Below, one piece after another: positions 60,146-64,000 of a stretch of 64,000 bases of DNA. The stretch is from the NCBI GenBank assembly GCA_936440205.1, contig OW387145.1:13639396-13703395 (forward strand). Reading direction: 5' to 3'. The notes under the pieces were generated by a model. The model made no database searches. It was not told where the DNA came from and saw only the letters and a list, made by a program, of their open reading frames with translations. Origin of the DNA: Lepidonotus clava. Lineage: Eukaryota > Annelida > Polychaeta > Phyllodocida > Polynoidae. The translations under genes and the position numbers were made by a program. Each line of letters starts with the position of its first letter. Position 1 is the first letter of the stretch.

Positions 60146-60233
60146 GGATAGTCTTAATTAGCATAATATGTTAATTGAGATTATCCAATATTGCCATAGG
60201 CCTACCTTTATAATTAAAGGTAGGCCTATGGCA
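60146..60233. repeat. Two adjacent hairpins
   Basis: An imperfect stem (ATTGGATAGTCTTAATTAG / TTAATTGAGATTATCCAAT) is followed at once by a perfect one (TGCCATAGGCCTACCTTTA / TAAAGGTAGGCCTATGGCA). Confidence 0.75.
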
Positions 60234-61513
60234 TATAAAATGTTGACAGACCAATTTTGTCTAAAAGCCTGTGAACAAAATGCTCTGCTTCATGAACAAC
60301 ATAGAATATATATTTGATCCCTCAGGCACGTGGCACCGTGATCCCACCCATTGACACTCGTCTGAATTATTATTCATCAAATCAGGTTATAATTAATCAC
60401 ATCTATGGTTAATTATATGATAGCGAAGACCGATACCGGTGGACCATGAAGAAGTGGAACATGTTTGTGCACCTTACACAATTTGTGGGCCCACATACCA
60501 AGGCCTTGTTACTCATGGTGGATAAGTAGGATATTGACCGGCCTATAACGCGGGTGAACCATGTTACGGAGTGGTAGACAAAGCAGTCATTGTTGTAAAT
60601 TGCGTGCATGATACGGGTTAGTAGTGGTCTCAGATCTCAGCCGACCGTTACGCTGCTCTCACATGTCCCCCGAAACTGACGTCAAATTACTGAATATTTA
60701 TGTACAACAAAGGCATAAAACGTATAAGAGTATATTTCAGAAGAGGCTATGTAGTAAAACGACAATCTCGCACCCTTGGATCCGCGCTGGAAATATTTCG
60801 TTTTCCTTGTTAAAATGGTAATTTCTATGCCGTACACCATCCCGATGGTCACTACAAACGAATCGTCTCAACTTGATATTCAATAAAATATATAAATAAT
60901 ACTGAAGAAACAAATCAATCAAAAACTGAACTAAGCAGTCATTAACTACTTTATAATGTCTTCCTATTGAATTTCCTACTCGAAAAGAATCTTGATGGAC
61001 TGAAAGAGTTCTGTTTTTTTTAAATGCTTTTAAAGCAGTTTTAATCCTAACTGACATTCGGTCGTATCCTTCCTCAACATGTATCTATATTTGTACATGA
61101 GACTAGTAATCTCTAAAAACTCGTAGTATGTTCAAAGTTCTTATGAATAGAAGTTTTTGAGCCAGTTTAAACTTCTGACCTGTTTGACCTTTATATAGAC
61201 CTATGCGCCCTTTTGGGTGTCCCCATGCCCGTCCCACAATGTCCTGACGTACTGACCCTGTTAAATGTTGGACGTCTGCCCAACAACTGCCAAGGAACGT
61301 TTCACTTGGAGGTTTGACTTCCCAGTCGGTGGTGACGAGCTGAGAACGATGTCTCCTTGGCTCGAGACCCTTAAATCCGTCAGGGCAGTACGGGTAGTTG
61401 TTAAAATCGGCTTGAAAGTATGCTACATACAGTCCCGCATGTTAAACAGAAAACGACATGACATAGTTAAAGGCTATTTCTTAAACTTGACATGCGACAT
61501 GGTAACCTCATAC

Positions 61514-61741
61514 AGGTGCCCTTCCATACATGAGAAGAAGATGTATATATGTACAACATATTATGTGGATTATTTTCTAAAATCCGCTTCCTCAACTCAT
61601 ATACATAATGTTGAGTTGCCTTTCCGCACGAGCGTTGCTGATGCAGATTTCCCACATAGGGTATGCGGAGGGTGCGGAGGCCATCCGGAATTGCATATTA
61701 TGTAAAACTGCATTGCCCCCGCATGTATATGCAAAAGCACC
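61514..61741. mobile_element. MITE family F, diverged copy
   Basis: Left end AGGTGCCCTTCCATACATGA, internal CCACATAGGGTATGCGGAG and CCATCCGGAATTGC, right end GCATGTATATGCAAAAGCACC. Also contains a second internal TGCCTTTCCGCAC. Confidence 0.45.
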
Positions 61742-64000
61742 TAAGTTGACCCGGATAGGGGAGAACTGAAGAGTGACATTTCCTTGATTCTACCCACCAC
61801 AGCCACCACCACCACTGCTCAAGGGACAAGGGTCCCTGCATTGGCCTTTCTCTTGGGGGGGGGGGGGGACTAACTTGTGAGTTCACAACGAACCCCTGCC
61901 ATAATTGCGTGGATCAAGTGAACGACCTGTAGGCATACCCGTACCAGGGGAAGAGTTCTGAACGTAGGCCTCTTACCTATAAGGTCAATCGAGAAGCAGT
62001 AACCACGTTGTACATCCAAAGGCAACTGCGATATATTGTGTATATTACTATCACAAATAACGCGTTGAACCACTAGCCAAAATGTAATCATATAAGACTT
62101 TCTGGACCTTGGTGCTGGACAGAGGAACAGCAATTATACTTATTTACAAAGAACGGAATACCTTGAAGACATGCCTTATCTTCTCAGCGCAATGGTTAAT
62201 GCCGCAGGCGTTTTACCTAACCAACCAGAGTACGGAGACATATATCCACGAATGGTGGAAAACCGGTCTACCTGGAAGCTACCCTTTACTGTGTGTTGTC
62301 ATCCTTGCACTATGCCTGCTCCAATACCTACATACTATATCACGAACGGCTCATTTGAAACCTTATATATTGATAATTAGTTACAAGTTGATCGGTATTT
62401 GTGTGAATATGAACTCCATATATTTTTCTAGGCATTTCACTCAAAACTACGACTAAAGGTTAATTCCTATTTCAGGTACATATAGGCTGATCTTCAAGCG
62501 CAATTACAATCATCTTTAACTGCTAAGCCGGTAGTCATTCTCTTGAAGTAAACCTAGAAGCGACATTTCGTGTTTTTTTTTCAGACTAAAATCATATTAT
62601 TCAGGTTTCGTACGTGTAAATTGTACCCAACAGGTTCGTTTTAAATTACGGCCTTCATTCCCATATATATATACGTGATACTTATTCCCATTACTGTGTT
62701 ATTCAGGCCAGAACTTAAACACAAAGGATACCTGCTCAACAATAATAAAACTAAGCCAATTGCAACTTAATGATACTTTTCCTTTGCTGTTAAAATGTTT
62801 CTGCCCAATTAAACCGGAATGTCATGGGAAGCTTGTTACAGAACCTCAAAGTGGGTATAGAGATCCACCAGTGAGCAGTTATAAAATCGGCGAAGTCATC
62901 GCACCTTAACTTGGAGGTCCCACTTATGTTTGTTCGTAAAAGGTGAGACAAATGCCACGTCATGTTTTGTCTATGTTTACACTGTCATCCAAGCCTGCCA
63001 TATAAACCAACGTCAACATGACTTTGATCCGTTTAAAGATTTTTAAAAGAAAGCCTCGACCCGAGTATGCATACGCATACCGGTCTGGCATCTAGTTCTT
63101 GTAGGGGTCAGAAACACATTTTAGAAAGAAATGAGCCTTTTAACCCTCAAAACATTTCAGTACTAAAAGGTTTGAGTTAATCTACTTGACTTTGCCTTTT
63201 TGACGGGAATTACCGATCCACAAGAGAGTAAGATTTTTTTAGCAGGAGCGTGAATCCTTTGCTTATCAGATTTAATCCACTGTAATAGATTTGAGTTTTT
63301 CCGCCTGAATTCATTTTCTTTGTGTAGTCCTTATAGTTTCGGTGAAAATGTACCCGCAAGGCTGTAAGCGTACATCGTAATAAAACTGGAATGTGTTCCC
63401 GAGGTGTTTTATGTGTTACAGGTACCTGATCCCAATCTCTATGGCTGACCTCAAGGCGGTATTACACTACACGACCTGAGCTACAGTATGACGATGTGAT
63501 TATGTCGCAGATCAATATAGAGAAGTCATACATGTTAGAGATAAAATTCGTTGTTGCACGCATGTGAGATGCTCCAAATTGCCAATTTGTAACATTTATA
63601 TCACCCACGTAAGTGAATTATCCCAACCACAGATAGCCAGTTTCTTGAGTTTTACCCGCAGATAAGCCTAGAACAGGATGCATGCTGGATAATATGTCGA
63701 CAAACTTCAATGCTTAAGTATGAATATTTCAACTAATCATGGCATTATTTTTGGTTTGACATTATGGAAAACTATCAATGATTATTTTTCATATTGTATA
63801 TGTGCTGATATTTTGTCATGTTGGTTTGAAAATCTATTCATTACAGTTAACAAGAAGTCCCCGACTGTCCGGACCCCTTCCCTGGGGTCCGGTAACTGCG
63901 GTGGCACTCACTCTCCTGCCCCCCCCCCCCCACCCCCCCACCCCACCCCACACGCGGACACTCAGACCAGTGGACCGCGACCGGGGGGGGGGGGGGGGGG

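Larger units (their letters stand above)
59088..64000. other. Upstream region of the glycosyltransferase gene
   Basis: No coding exon was recognised. On the minus strand a GTGAGT donor at 63911-63906 follows a GC-rich stretch and could end a 5' UTR exon feeding the acceptor at 59088, but this is weak. The region also holds hairpins, a family F MITE and G/C homopolymer runs at 59947, 61855, 63920 and the window end. Confidence 0.35.

Noticed and set aside
63982-64000. Poly-G run ending the window
   Set aside because: Homopolymer runs of this kind recur here (14368, 17208, 59947, 61855) and are simple repeats or assembly-sensitive sites, not a telomere or feature.

Overview
The window looks like animal nuclear DNA, probably from a marine invertebrate. 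The evidence is spliced genes with GT-AG introns, GC-rich coding exons in an AT-rich background, a DIRS-type retrotransposon, and a dense load of short inverted-repeat transposons (MITEs). I cannot place the species from sequence alone; a deuterostome or a lophotrochozoan would both fit. Most of the 64 kb is non-coding.

Layout. (1) 1-32.6 kb, plus strand: the 3' part of a gene for a small cysteine-rich protein of the Ly6/uPAR three-finger type. An exon at 14051-14179 supplies the N-terminal half of the domain. Two alternative last exons, at 31652-31809 and 32288-32454, each supply a homologous C-terminal half with its own stop codon. The signal-peptide exon was not found and is probably to the left of the window. 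The 17.5 kb intron and the left flank are full of MITEs. (2) 32.6-51.1 kb: the gap between two convergent genes. It holds a solo-LTR-like fossil at 39.3-40.4 kb, an AT-rich palindrome, a perfect 86-bp inverted repeat, and a whole-looking DIRS-group retrotransposon at 43350-47889 on the minus strand. (3) 51.2-59.1 kb, minus strand: a four-exon gene for a 667-residue type II membrane protein. It has a Q/H/P-rich stem followed by two tandem glycosyltransferase domains of the sugar-binding DXD (GT32-like) type. The second domain keeps the DXD motif and the first has lost it. (4) 59.1-64 kb: upstream sequence of that gene with small hairpins and MITE remains.

The two host genes share no obvious pathway beyond the secretory route: one product is predicted to be secreted or on the cell surface, the other in the Golgi. 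The observations most worth following are the tandem active/pseudo glycosyltransferase architecture and the duplicated, apparently mutually exclusive terminal exons of the Ly6-like gene. At the DNA level, the main ones are the two adjacent palindromic MITEs at 15.65-16.08 kb and the nested inverted repeats beside the DIRS element.
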